From the NCBI GenBank assembly GCA_030836965.1, contig JAUPLM010000205.1, forward strand, positions 1-9,791: 9,791 bases of DNA. Direction: 5' to 3'. Made by a program: the position numbers and the translations under genes. The DNA is from Thermodesulfobacteriota bacterium (GTDB lineage: Bacteria > Desulfobacterota > Desulfobacteria > Desulfobacterales > RPRI01). The notes under the pieces are model-generated. The model was not told where the DNA came from and ran no database searches. It saw only the letters and a list, made by a program, of their open reading frames with translations. Positions 1 through 6,577 of this stretch are shown here, piece by piece; position 1 is the first letter of the stretch; each line of letters starts with the position of its first letter.

Positions 1-597
1 AGTGTGACAGCGGCAGATGCTCTGGTTTCAGGCGGCGGAAACATTACGATTGACTCATCTGGAAATATTGAAATGACAAATGTAAATGCGGGAGGAGGCT
101 CGATAAATCTCACAGCGACTGGTACAATCAACGGAGGAACGTTTACAGGCGGCAGTGGTACGGTAAATGCTTCGACAGCAGGATTGAGTTCTCCAACAAC
201 AGCAAATGTTTCAAGTCTGAGGGTTAATCTCACGTCACAAGATGCAACGGGAGTTTCCGGCAAATTTGATAAAGGAGCAAATCTTATCACAGCGCCTTCT
301 ACGGATCAGATCAACGGGCCGGGCACGATACTTATAACAGGCTTTCCGGCATATTTCCCCGAAGATGTAGATGATCCGATGGCGGAACTTGCGGCGCTCT
401 CTTCGATATCCGGAGAGCAGGCGATTCTTGAAATGATACTTGCTCTTTCAAGAGAAACCGAATTCTTCATGGCGCCCCCCCTGATGCTGTCTATAGCGGC
501 TGATGAAGTGGATGCAACCTTAGGTAAAGGAGCGGAGGAGGTTCGGGAACCGTGCAGGGATGATGATGAGGAATGCAAAGAGAGGATGAAGAAGTAA
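1..597 (+). CDS. C-terminal end of a large secreted beta-helix (haemagglutinin/adhesin-like) protein, 5' truncated by the window
   Basis: The reading frame is open at the left edge, so the GTG at position 4 is not a real start; only the last 198 residues are visible. The first ~115 residues are low-complexity and rich in Gly, Thr, Ser and Asn. They show short beta-strand periodicity (GGGNITIDSSGNIEMTNVN, GGGSINLTATGTINGGTF) typical of right-handed parallel beta-helix proteins such as filamentous-haemagglutinin-like exoproteins. From about residue 115 the sequence becomes a non-repetitive, acidic and hydrophobic C-terminal part. It ends in a very charged tail with two cysteines (EPCRDDDEECKERMKK). 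The likely role is a surface or secreted adhesin, but nothing here identifies the secretion partner. The gene converges on the kinase gene with only 30 bp between stop codons. Family-level confidence is fair; the specific function is unknown. Confidence 0.72.
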   Translation, partial: SVTAADALVSGGGNITIDSSGNIEMTNVNAGGGSINLTATGTINGGTFTGGSGTVNASTAGLSSPTTANVSSLRVNLTSQDATGVSGKFDKGANLITAPSTDQINGPGTILITGFPAYFPEDVDDPMAELAALSSISGEQAILEMILALSRETEFFMAPPLMLSIAADEVDATLGKGAEEVREPCRDDDEECKERMKK

Positions 598-627
598 AAT
601 AAAAGGTTCAATGATAAAAGGGATTTT

Positions 628-2475
628 CTATTTTATTTCCTCGCATGCGCAGCGGAATCCGAAGAGGAAGCTGCTGTAGCCGGGTTCGTAGCGGTCCCTG
701 TTTGCCGACCGGAGGCTTTCCATGCTTTCTATAAACGAGCCTCCTTTTATAACGCGTTCTGAGCCTGTTTCGGGCCCAGCCGGATTGCTTTCAGCTCTCG
801 GGCCTGTGCCGTACCAGTCCTGGCACCACTGATATACATTTCCTGCCATGTCCAGGAGTCCGTAAAGGCTCTGTCCCTTTTCGTAGTTTCCTGCCTTTGA
901 GGTGGATCCTATAAGATTGTCGAAATTTGCCGTGGTGTCATTCGGTTCCGTATTTCCCCAGGGATATTCATTCCCATCAGGCCCTCTTGCTCCCTTTTCC
1001 CACTGAGCTTCAGTCGGGAGATTCTTGTTTGCCCATTTGCAGTAGTTCAAAGAGTCATTATATGAAACCTGGCTTACAGGGTGATCATCTTTCCCTTCTA
1101 TGGAAGTCATTCCATCCGGCATTTTCCAGTTTGCCCCTTCCACCTTTTTCCATCGTTGGCCGATTCTCACCATGCCGGCACCTTCTTTTTCGGCATCGGT
1201 GACATACTTTGTCTCATCCATGAATTTTTTAAATAAGGCATTCGTTACAAGATTCTTATCGATAAAATAATTGCCGACAAATACATTCTGAACAGGTTTC
1301 TCTGCTTCATATGTATCAGAACCCATTTTGAATTTGCCTTCCGGGATAAAGACCATGAAACTTCCGTCTTTGGGATGCTTTATCTCCTGGAACCCTTTTG
1401 AATTTATCTGCGCATTTTCAATCTTCACAGATGAGTTGATGCCGGTTCCGCCAGACTTGTTAAGAACGAATTTGCTTAAGCCGAAGTAGCCGGCGGTCAG
1501 CAGAATAACCACAGCGGCAGCAATGGCAATTAGTTTTGCCTTCGATTTTTCAGCTTCCTCCGGGGCAGGTGCAGCAGCAGGTTGTACGGGTACCGGGGTC
1601 TCAACAAGAGTGATGTCTCCGTCCAGAATCATGGTTGCTTCGGCGTCCGCTTCCGCTGAAATGGCTTCAGATCCGGGTCCGAAAGCGTTGCTGAACTGGC
1701 GGAAATCCGTGAAACGTTTTGCAGGATCCTTTTCAAGAGACTTTGAAATGGCCTGACTTATATGTTTCGGAAGTGAAGGAGCATATTTCATGGGAGGGTC
1801 GGGTATTTCATTCAAGTGGAAAAACATCACCTGGGATGTGTCGTTTGACACATACGGCCTGCGCCCTGCGAACATTTCATAAAAAACTAAACCAAGGGAA
1901 TATATATCCGACCTTGCATCTACCTCTTTAGATTTATCGAATCTTTCAGGGGCCGTGTAATGGATCGAAAGCATGCTAGCAGCAGTGTCGTGGGATGCGG
2001 TTGATGACATTTTGGCGATGCCGAAATCCATGATTTTTGCAGTTCCCTTAGGATCTATCATGATGTTTCCCGGCTTTATGTCTCTGTGAAGAATCCCGTT
2101 TTCATGCGCGTATTGAAAGGCATCAAGTGTTTGTTTGGCGATCTTGAATGCAAAATTAAAGGGCAGAAGATTCTTCTGCTGCTGTAACAGTTTTTTTAAT
2201 TCAACCCCTTCCACGTATTCCATAACGATTGCGTAGTTATTGCCGTCCGGGAAAAATTCAAGCAATCTGGTTATGTTCGGATGATCAAGCTTGGCGAGTA
2301 TCATTGCTTCATGGAAAAACTTTTTGACGACCTTCTCATTTTCAAGCGCCTGAGGATTTAAAACTTTCATCGCGACGATTGCGCCCTGGGGAGACTTTGC
2401 TTTCCAGACGCTTCCAAAACCGCCTTTTCCAAGAGAGCTTATGATTTCATAGTCGCCGATTTTTTTGCCTTCCAT
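628..2475 (-). CDS. Transmembrane Ser/Thr protein kinase (PknB type) with C-terminal FGE-sulfatase-like domain
   Basis: A 615-residue Hanks-type kinase. The kinase domain (about 8-265) has all key motifs: Gly-rich loop LGKGGFGSVW (15-24), ATP lysine K37, helix-C Glu E56, catalytic HRDIKPGN (130-137, D132), DFG (150-152) and APE (175-177). It should therefore be active, of the RD type. A juxtamembrane segment with EATMILD (T281) and a Pro/Ala-rich linker (291-307) precede one membrane helix (about 313-333). Residues ~370-613 are an FGE-sulfatase/SUMF1-like domain (FIPEGKFKMGSD, LPTEAQWEKGARG, MAGNVYQWCQDWY, VIKGGSF, GFRCACE), predicted outside the membrane. The cysteine pair of true formylglycine-generating enzymes is absent (GGSFIESMESLRSANR), so it is probably a sensing or binding domain. 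The start has a good RBS (AAGGA about 10 nt upstream). It is the last gene of the minus-strand cluster, 194 bp after the PP2C gene. Confidence 0.95.
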   Translation of the reverse strand: MEGKKIGDYEIISSLGKGGFGSVWKAKSPQGAIVAMKVLNPQALENEKVVKKFFHEAMILAKLDHPNITRLLEFFPDGNNYAIVMEYVEGVELKKLLQQQKNLLPFNFAFKIAKQTLDAFQYAHENGILHRDIKPGNIMIDPKGTAKIMDFGIAKMSSTASHDTAASMLSIHYTAPERFDKSKEVDARSDIYSLGLVFYEMFAGRRPYVSNDTSQVMFFHLNEIPDPPMKYAPSLPKHISQAISKSLEKDPAKRFTDFRQFSNAFGPGSEAISAEADAEATMILDGDITLVETPVPVQPAAAPAPEEAEKSKAKLIAIAAAVVILLTAGYFGLSKFVLNKSGGTGINSSVKIENAQINSKGFQEIKHPKDGSFMVFIPEGKFKMGSDTYEAEKPVQNVFVGNYFIDKNLVTNALFKKFMDETKYVTDAEKEGAGMVRIGQRWKKVEGANWKMPDGMTSIEGKDDHPVSQVSYNDSLNYCKWANKNLPTEAQWEKGARGPDGNEYPWGNTEPNDTTANFDNLIGSTSKAGNYEKGQSLYGLLDMAGNVYQWCQDWYGTGPRAESNPAGPETGSERVIKGGSFIESMESLRSANRDRYEPGYSSFLFGFRCACEEIK

Positions 2476-2514
2476 TTTGTTCTTATCCTTTACCGCTTGT
2501 TGCTTTTAGTTACC

Positions 2515-2572
2515 GGTCACTGATTTCTGGTTCATTGATCGTAGCTCGGTTCACCATCCGCGATTCACGATC
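2515..2572. repeat. Degenerate short direct repeats (GGTTCAC/GATC units)
   Basis: Four imperfect copies of an 11-12 bp unit lie in the spacer between the phosphatase and kinase genes: GGTCACTGATT (2515-2525), GGTTCATTGATC (2529-2540), GGTTCACCATC (2548-2558) and GATTCACGATC (2562-2572). On the minus strand the unit reads roughly GATNNTGAACC. The units lie in the kinase leader, about 40-100 nt before its start. Such degenerate tandem text is a common spacer filler in large bacterial genomes. No function is evident. Confidence 0.55.
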
Positions 2573-2586
2573 TTTTACTCGACCGC

Positions 2587-2615
2587 TTGAACCGAAACGC
2601 AAGCGCATTCCCGCC
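2587..2615 (-). repeat. Copy 1 of a dispersed GCAAGCGCATT element
   Basis: The plus-strand text ACCGAAACGCAAGCGCATTC (2591-2610) closely matches ACCGAAAAAGCAAGCGCATT at 6381-6400. The flanking TT(G/A)A and following YCC also match, with a 2-bp length difference in the A run. Both copies lie in the leader of a minus-strand gene in the same orientation: this one before the kinase gene, the other before the caspase-like gene. It could be a short mobile-repeat remnant or a shared leader element. Confidence 0.5.
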
Positions 2616-2644
2616 AAAGGTCCGCCATGGTGGACCTTCGGCGG
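2611..2644. repeat. 34-bp near-perfect palindrome (strong hairpin)
   Basis: The arms CCGCCAAAGGTCCGCCA and TGGTGGACCTTCGGCGG pair over 17 positions with one A/C mismatch and one G/T wobble, centred between 2627 and 2628, with essentially no loop. It lies between the stop of the PP2C gene and the start of the kinase gene, so it would form in their shared transcript. No U-run follows it on either strand, so it does not look like a classical terminator. A REP-like element or an mRNA-processing or stabilising hairpin fits better. Confidence 0.7.
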
Positions 2645-2669
2645 AGTTTGCGGGCAAATTAAAAAAATA

Positions 2670-3536
2670 TTATATTCTTTGCGGTGAAGATTCCCCGACC
2701 GCTCTACGGCGGGGAGCTTCAATCTTTTTTCTTAAAATATCCTGAAACATGATTTTTATGCCGGAAATGAAACCGGGATTTTCAATCCTTGCAATAATAA
2801 CTGTTATATTATCGGGTCCGCCCCTTTCATTCGCTTTTTCTATCAACTTTCCGCACACGGTATCAGGCTCCCTGTATTCAATAATCGTCTTTACTATTTC
2901 TTCATCCGGAACAACTTTATACAGGCCGTCACAGCACATTAAGACATATTCGCCTTTATTCAGTTGCATATGTTTTTCAGATATGTCAACTGATAAATCC
3001 TGAAAAAGGCCGATTGCCTTTGTAATAATATTCGAATCCGGATGATTAAGCGCCTCTTCCTTTGTTATCAATCCGGCTTTAACAAGACCGGCTACTATCG
3101 AATGGTCCCGGGTAAACTGGGTTATCCTGTTTCCGAATATAGTATATCCTCTGCTGTCACCGACATGAGCAAAATAGAGATTATCCTTTTGAAGTACAAC
3201 TGCTATAAGGGTCGTCCCCATGCCCTGAAGGCCTAAATTGCTCCGGCTTTTTTCGAGTACGGATTCGTTTGCCTTCAGGAATGCTTTTTTCAGCGACTCC
3301 TGAATAGTTTCGGTCTCATCTTTGTAATATTCTTCCATGGCGGTGTCGACGGCGAGCCTGGAAGCAACCGAGCCCCCGGAATGACCGCCCATGCCATCTG
3401 CAAGAACAAGAAGAATTCCTTTTTTATTGAGATTCCCGTTTCCAGGAAAGCGCCAGGAATGAAAATCCTGATTTTCTTTCTTTTTCATTCCGGGATGGGT
3501 TGCTGAGCCGATTGTAACAAACTGTTTCCTGTTCAT
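2670..3536 (-). CDS. PP2C-type Ser/Thr protein phosphatase
   Basis: A 288-residue PPM/PP2C phosphatase, about 250 residues of which are the family core. It shows the ordered motifs: HPGMKKKENQD (14-24), LADGMGGHSGG (45-55), MGTTLIAV (106-113), HVGDSRGY (124-131), FTRDHS (141-146), CCDGL (201-205) and GGPDNIT (239-245). The metal-binding aspartates D24, D47, D203 and D242 are present, so it should be an active Mn/Mg-dependent cytoplasmic phosphatase. It is the obvious antagonist of the kinase encoded next in the same direction. After the core, a hydrophobic stretch (FISGIKIMFQDIL, 256-268) might touch the membrane. Residues 273-284 are encoded by a palindromic repeat, so the extreme C-terminus may be acquired sequence. 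No clear Shine-Dalgarno precedes the ATG, whose leader holds GAATATCG repeats. The next in-frame Met (17) would cut the first conserved motif, so the 3536 start is preferred. Confidence 0.94.
   Translation of the reverse strand: MNRKQFVTIGSATHPGMKKKENQDFHSWRFPGNGNLNKKGILLVLADGMGGHSGGSVASRLAVDTAMEEYYKDETETIQESLKKAFLKANESVLEKSRSNLGLQGMGTTLIAVVLQKDNLYFAHVGDSRGYTIFGNRITQFTRDHSIVAGLVKAGLITKEEALNHPDSNIITKAIGLFQDLSVDISEKHMQLNKGEYVLMCCDGLYKVVPDEEIVKTIIEYREPDTVCGKLIEKANERGGPDNITVIIARIENPGFISGIKIMFQDILRKKIEAPRRRAVGESSPQRI
2685..2721. repeat. REP-like palindrome inside the 3' end of the PP2C gene
   Basis: The left arm TGAAGATTCCCCGACCG (2685-2701) pairs with the right arm CGGCGGGGAGCTTCA (2707-2721), leaving single-base bulges at 2690 and 2698 and the loop CTCTA. 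This gives about 15 paired bases with a GC-rich core. It encodes residues 273-284 of the phosphatase (EAPRRRAVGESS), beyond the catalytic core. Similar CCCCGCCG-loop-CGGCGGGG palindromes are, from memory, frequent dispersed intergenic repeats in related genomes; this has not been checked here. Confidence 0.65.
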
Positions 3537-3548
3537 AGATCGTACTTA

Positions 3549-3572
3549 GAATATCGGGCACCGAATATCGAA
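3549..3572. repeat. GAATATCG dispersed repeat, copy 1
   Basis: Two GAATATCG units (3549-3556 and 3563-3570) separated by GGCACC. The arrangement matches 8654-8677 at 22 of 24 positions. It lies 12-36 nt upstream of the phosphatase start, where a ribosome binding site would be expected. The rest of the 3537-3656 spacer between the caspase-like and phosphatase genes shows nothing further that I recognise. Confidence 0.6.
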
Positions 3573-3656
3573 GGCGACATTGGTTTTTAATGTTCACTTT
3601 CAGTTATATTCACGCTCGATCCCCAGATATCCTGAATCCTCGAATCCTTTCTCTTC

Positions 3657-6341
3657 CTATTCAATATACTTCACAGGCCACACAATTGAATTCTCACTCT
3701 TTTTCTTATGTTCCGATTTACCGTACCATATATTCATCTGATAAACATATTGCGGGCCGAACTTATGTCTTGTTTTTGTCCAGTAACCTACATGTGTATA
3801 AACATTTGAAAATGGATGCCCGGGAGGCAGCGCCGGATTCTGCTGTTTCGGATCGACCAGTTTTTCAAGCTCCGCGATCGTGGGGAGTCTCCATCCGGTT
3901 TGTCCCTTGATCTCCAGATTGCGGCAATATTCTACGGCTTCATCCCAGGTCAATGCGACAGTTTTAGGCTCTTTCATCCACATTACATTTGTGAGAAGGT
4001 CTGTTACAGTCCCGTCATTATTATCGACAAATCTTTTCTGTACCTTTCCGGATACCAGATCAGTTATCGTTCCGTCGGGATTGTATTTGAACCCTTTTTC
4101 CTGAACAGTAACCGAAGACGTTTTAATTCCACCTTCCACGTCATCTTTATTCCGTGGAATCACGGAGAACGACAGAGTCCCTGCATTTTCGATGTTTTTC
4201 GAAAGTTGCCAGTTCGTATCTGAACCTGTCATGGCAATGCGTTCTTTGCCGAGAAGAAGAGTGACTCCCTTCGCAGGTTTATCGGTGGAAGCCTTGAATA
4301 CGAATGGCTTTCCAATAAACCCTTCCTGAGGAGAGACAGAAGCAGTTATCACGTTAACCGGAGCAGAGGCTTCTTTTACTGTTACGATTTCACCTTCTTT
4401 CGATTGACCTTGTCCTTCCTTGATCCTTGCGATGACCATATATTTGTTTGAACCAAGCTTGTTTATCTTTGCCAGATAACTCCACTCTGTTCCTGAGCCC
4501 AGCATGGCATGTTTTTCATCTTCTATTTCAAGAATAACCAATTCTGAAGGCGCGCTTGTTCTGGCCTTGATCAGGAAACTGTCGCCCGGATAACCTTTCC
4601 CCGGAGCAACGACGTTTATATCAACCGAGGCTACGTCGGGAATAACCGCGGCGGTTTTTCTTGTGATGATTTCACCTGTTTTTGTAAGACCTGAAGCTCC
4701 TTCCGTGTTCTTTGCCATTACGGTGAAGGATTTTTTGCCTGCATCAGGTATTTTTCTTTTGAATTGCCATGTGTTTCCTGATCCATGCATGGGAATTGCG
4801 ACCCCATCTATCTGAATTGAAACCGATGAAGCCGGGCGGTCGGTTACGGCAGTTATCAGGAATTCTTCACCAGCAAGCCCGGCTTTGGGATTAGTAGTTA
4901 CTTCAACAATATTTGCAATAGCGCTCTTTACTGTAAAATTTCCGATTTTTCCCGCCCCGGTGATTCCGTCCTTATTCGTTGCAGTGGTTGAAAAATCGAC
5001 ATTCCCGGTGACATCGATCTTTCTGCTCAGAAGCCATTGAGTGCCGGAGCCGGTCATATCATAAGATTTTCCCTTTATAAGAAGAGAGACGCCTTTGGCA
5101 GGCTTATCGGTTGACGCTTTAAAAGTGAAATCATCTCCGATAGCGCCTGTCTTTGGTTCAACTGTAACCTCAGTGATATTGGCTTTTTCAACCGTCTTTT
5201 TTACAGTAATAATCTGGCCGGTCTGGGGCTTGCCTTCTGCATCCTTGTCGTTAACCGCCGTTATTTTATACTGAACAGTTCCGGCCTTAGAGATATTCGC
5301 CTTGTATTCCCATTCCGTGCCTCTACCCTGCATCGGCTGTTTCTGGCCGTCAATCTCTATATAGACTTCCCTTGCCATACTGCTTGTCCTGGCCTTAATA
5401 TTGAAGATATCGCCCGGATATCCTTTTTCCGGTTCTGCATCCGTCATGACAACATCAACGGTCAAAGTCGGCATAAGGCGTGTAATTACAAACTGTCCTC
5501 CTTTTTCAGCAGGTGTTTTGAGCCTCCCCCGAAGCATGTTTGTTCCTGCTTTTTTTCTTATAGGGAAAAGAACGCTGTCATCGAAGACAAGATTTTCAAA
5601 GTCGATTACTTCAAGATTGTTTTCGGATAACGCTTTGCTTACATAATATGTGAAAAGGCCATGACCGCCTGTTTTGCTGTCTCCGGGCCAGTGATCATTG
5701 TCGAATGAAATTATCTCCCGTGAATTTATCTTCGCCTTTTCGGAAATCTTTTCAGCATAACGAAGGTCATAAGGTGTAAGAGAAGTAGATTTTGACCGTA
5801 TTAAGTTATTTGAGAATACGGAATCCGTGAGTATACATAAATTTTTTACCTTGAATTTATCTGAAGCAAAAACCTCTTTGCATAAATCCGAATGCTTTAT
5901 CCATGTCATTTTGACATTTTTTTTACCGTTGATCGGCACCCAGTATGTTTCACCCTGGTCGTCTTCGGCTCCATGACCAGAAAAGAATACAAGCAAGTTG
6001 TCTTTGGCTGTCAAGCTGTTCATGTATTTATTAATACTCGCGAGGATATTGCCGAGAGTAGGTTTTTCTTTTGAGTTGTCGGTTAGAATCGTAATGTTTG
6101 ATTTCTCGAAATTATATTTTACAGAGAGAATTTTGGCCATTTCTTCGGCGTCTTTTACAGGACTTTTCAGCCTGGGCCACTCCTCATAGTTGTTTATGCC
6201 TATGATCAAAGCGTGATTTTCACCCGTATCCGGCAGCTCTTTTAAGGGAGCAGAATGGACTCCAATTACTGAAATACCTGCAGAGAGAAGAATAAGTAAA
6301 AGAAAGCGTGTTATTCCAAGTTTTTTCAGCAGAATGGCCAT
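3657..6341 (-). CDS. Secreted caspase-fold (peptidase C14-like) protein with five Ig-like repeats and C-terminal DUF1566; catalytic Cys replaced
   Basis: An 894-residue protein counted from the ATG at 6341, which has GCGGAT about 10 nt upstream. A TTG at 6350 adds three residues but has no RBS spacing. The N-terminus is a signal peptide (KK, hydrophobic 12-28, cut near VHSA, 31). The caspase-like domain spans ~40-240: HALIIGINNYE, KDAEEMAKIL, FFSGHG with catalytic-type H123, and HGLFTYYV. The usual DSCFSG Cys site reads DSVFSN (V175), so proteolysis is unlikely. Five ~90-residue beta-sandwich-like repeats follow (about 293-384, 385-475, 476-565, 570-658, 661-749). Repeats 1 and 4, and 2 and 5, resemble each other most. 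The C-terminus (752-894) is a DUF1566/Lcl-type domain (DNNDGTVTDLLTNVMWMK, GWRLPTIAELEKLVD, YWTKT, IVWPVK). It is the first gene of the minus-strand cluster with the phosphatase and kinase. A periplasmic or surface binding and signalling role is inferred. Confidence 0.9.
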   Translation of the reverse strand: MAILLKKLGITRFLLLILLSAGISVIGVHSAPLKELPDTGENHALIIGINNYEEWPRLKSPVKDAEEMAKILSVKYNFEKSNITILTDNSKEKPTLGNILASINKYMNSLTAKDNLLVFFSGHGAEDDQGETYWVPINGKKNVKMTWIKHSDLCKEVFASDKFKVKNLCILTDSVFSNNLIRSKSTSLTPYDLRYAEKISEKAKINSREIISFDNDHWPGDSKTGGHGLFTYYVSKALSENNLEVIDFENLVFDDSVLFPIRKKAGTNMLRGRLKTPAEKGGQFVITRLMPTLTVDVVMTDAEPEKGYPGDIFNIKARTSSMAREVYIEIDGQKQPMQGRGTEWEYKANISKAGTVQYKITAVNDKDAEGKPQTGQIITVKKTVEKANITEVTVEPKTGAIGDDFTFKASTDKPAKGVSLLIKGKSYDMTGSGTQWLLSRKIDVTGNVDFSTTATNKDGITGAGKIGNFTVKSAIANIVEVTTNPKAGLAGEEFLITAVTDRPASSVSIQIDGVAIPMHGSGNTWQFKRKIPDAGKKSFTVMAKNTEGASGLTKTGEIITRKTAAVIPDVASVDINVVAPGKGYPGDSFLIKARTSAPSELVILEIEDEKHAMLGSGTEWSYLAKINKLGSNKYMVIARIKEGQGQSKEGEIVTVKEASAPVNVITASVSPQEGFIGKPFVFKASTDKPAKGVTLLLGKERIAMTGSDTNWQLSKNIENAGTLSFSVIPRNKDDVEGGIKTSSVTVQEKGFKYNPDGTITDLVSGKVQKRFVDNNDGTVTDLLTNVMWMKEPKTVALTWDEAVEYCRNLEIKGQTGWRLPTIAELEKLVDPKQQNPALPPGHPFSNVYTHVGYWTKTRHKFGPQYVYQMNIWYGKSEHKKKSENSIVWPVKYIE

Positions 6342-6376
6342 CAAATTCAATCCGCAAAAAAGATTCAGTTATACTT

Positions 6377-6407
6377 TTAAACCGAAAAAGCAAGCGCATT
6401 TCCAGCG
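6377..6407 (-). repeat. Copy 2 of the dispersed GCAAGCGCATT element
   Basis: ACCGAAAAAGCAAGCGCATT (6381-6400) with flanking TTAA and TCC matches the copy at 2587-2615. It lies in the predicted 5' leader of the caspase-like gene, about 36-66 nt before its ATG. A small CAGC-GTTTT-GCTG hairpin follows at 6403-6415. Confidence 0.5.
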
Positions 6408-6471
6408 TTTTGCTGAGGTGATCCCCGATAATTACAATTTATCAGAAAATCAGGAATAATTTTAATAGATT

Positions 6472-6500
6472 TTTATATGATGTAATTCGCAGTCTGTCAA
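6472..6500 (-). promoter_or_regulatory. Near-consensus sigma70 promoter for the caspase-like/PP2C/kinase cluster
   Basis: On the minus strand a perfect -35 box TTGACA (6500-6495) and a -10 box TATAAA (6477-6472, 5 of 6 matches) are separated by exactly 17 nt. Transcription would begin near 6465, leaving a leader of about 125 nt before the ATG at 6341 that holds the GCAAGCGCATT element. No comparably strong promoter was seen in front of the two downstream genes, so this one may drive all three. Confidence 0.65.
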
Positions 6501-6548
6501 GGAAGAATAAACAAATATTATATTAAAAACTTAGCCTTACAATCCGAC

Positions 6549-6577
6549 TTGACAAAACATGGCTGTTCTAATAGATG
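6549..6577 (+). promoter_or_regulatory. Possible weak promoter for the PP2C-2/cyclase pair
   Basis: A perfect -35 hexamer TTGACA (6549-6554) is followed 17 nt later by TAGATG, which matches the -10 consensus at only three of six positions. It is the best candidate between the divergent promoter and the start at 6697, but it is weak. If it is used, the ATG at 6559 of the small ORF would lie upstream of the transcript start. Confidence 0.25.

Noticed and set aside
596..640. Possible bidirectional terminator between the convergent adhesin and kinase genes
   Set aside because: The A-rich AAAATAAAA and T-rich TTTTATTT tracts are complementary, but there is no GC stem and the loop is about 26 nt, so it is too weak to call.
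2510..2722. A minus-strand 70-codon ORF between phosphatase and kinase
   Set aside because: It consists of repeat and palindrome sequence and overlaps the 3' end of the phosphatase gene in another frame.
3657..4100. Diversity-generating retroelement acting on the DUF1566 or FGE-like domain
   Set aside because: No reverse transcriptase, template repeat or near-copy of either domain's 3' end was found in the window.
628..6341. Type VI secretion post-translational control cluster
   Set aside because: Kinase, PP2C and FHA proteins are reminiscent, but no secretion structural genes are visible and the partners differ.
3657..6350. TTG start at 6350 for the caspase-like gene
   Set aside because: The GCGGAT site directly abuts this TTG, whereas it has proper spacing to the ATG at 6341.
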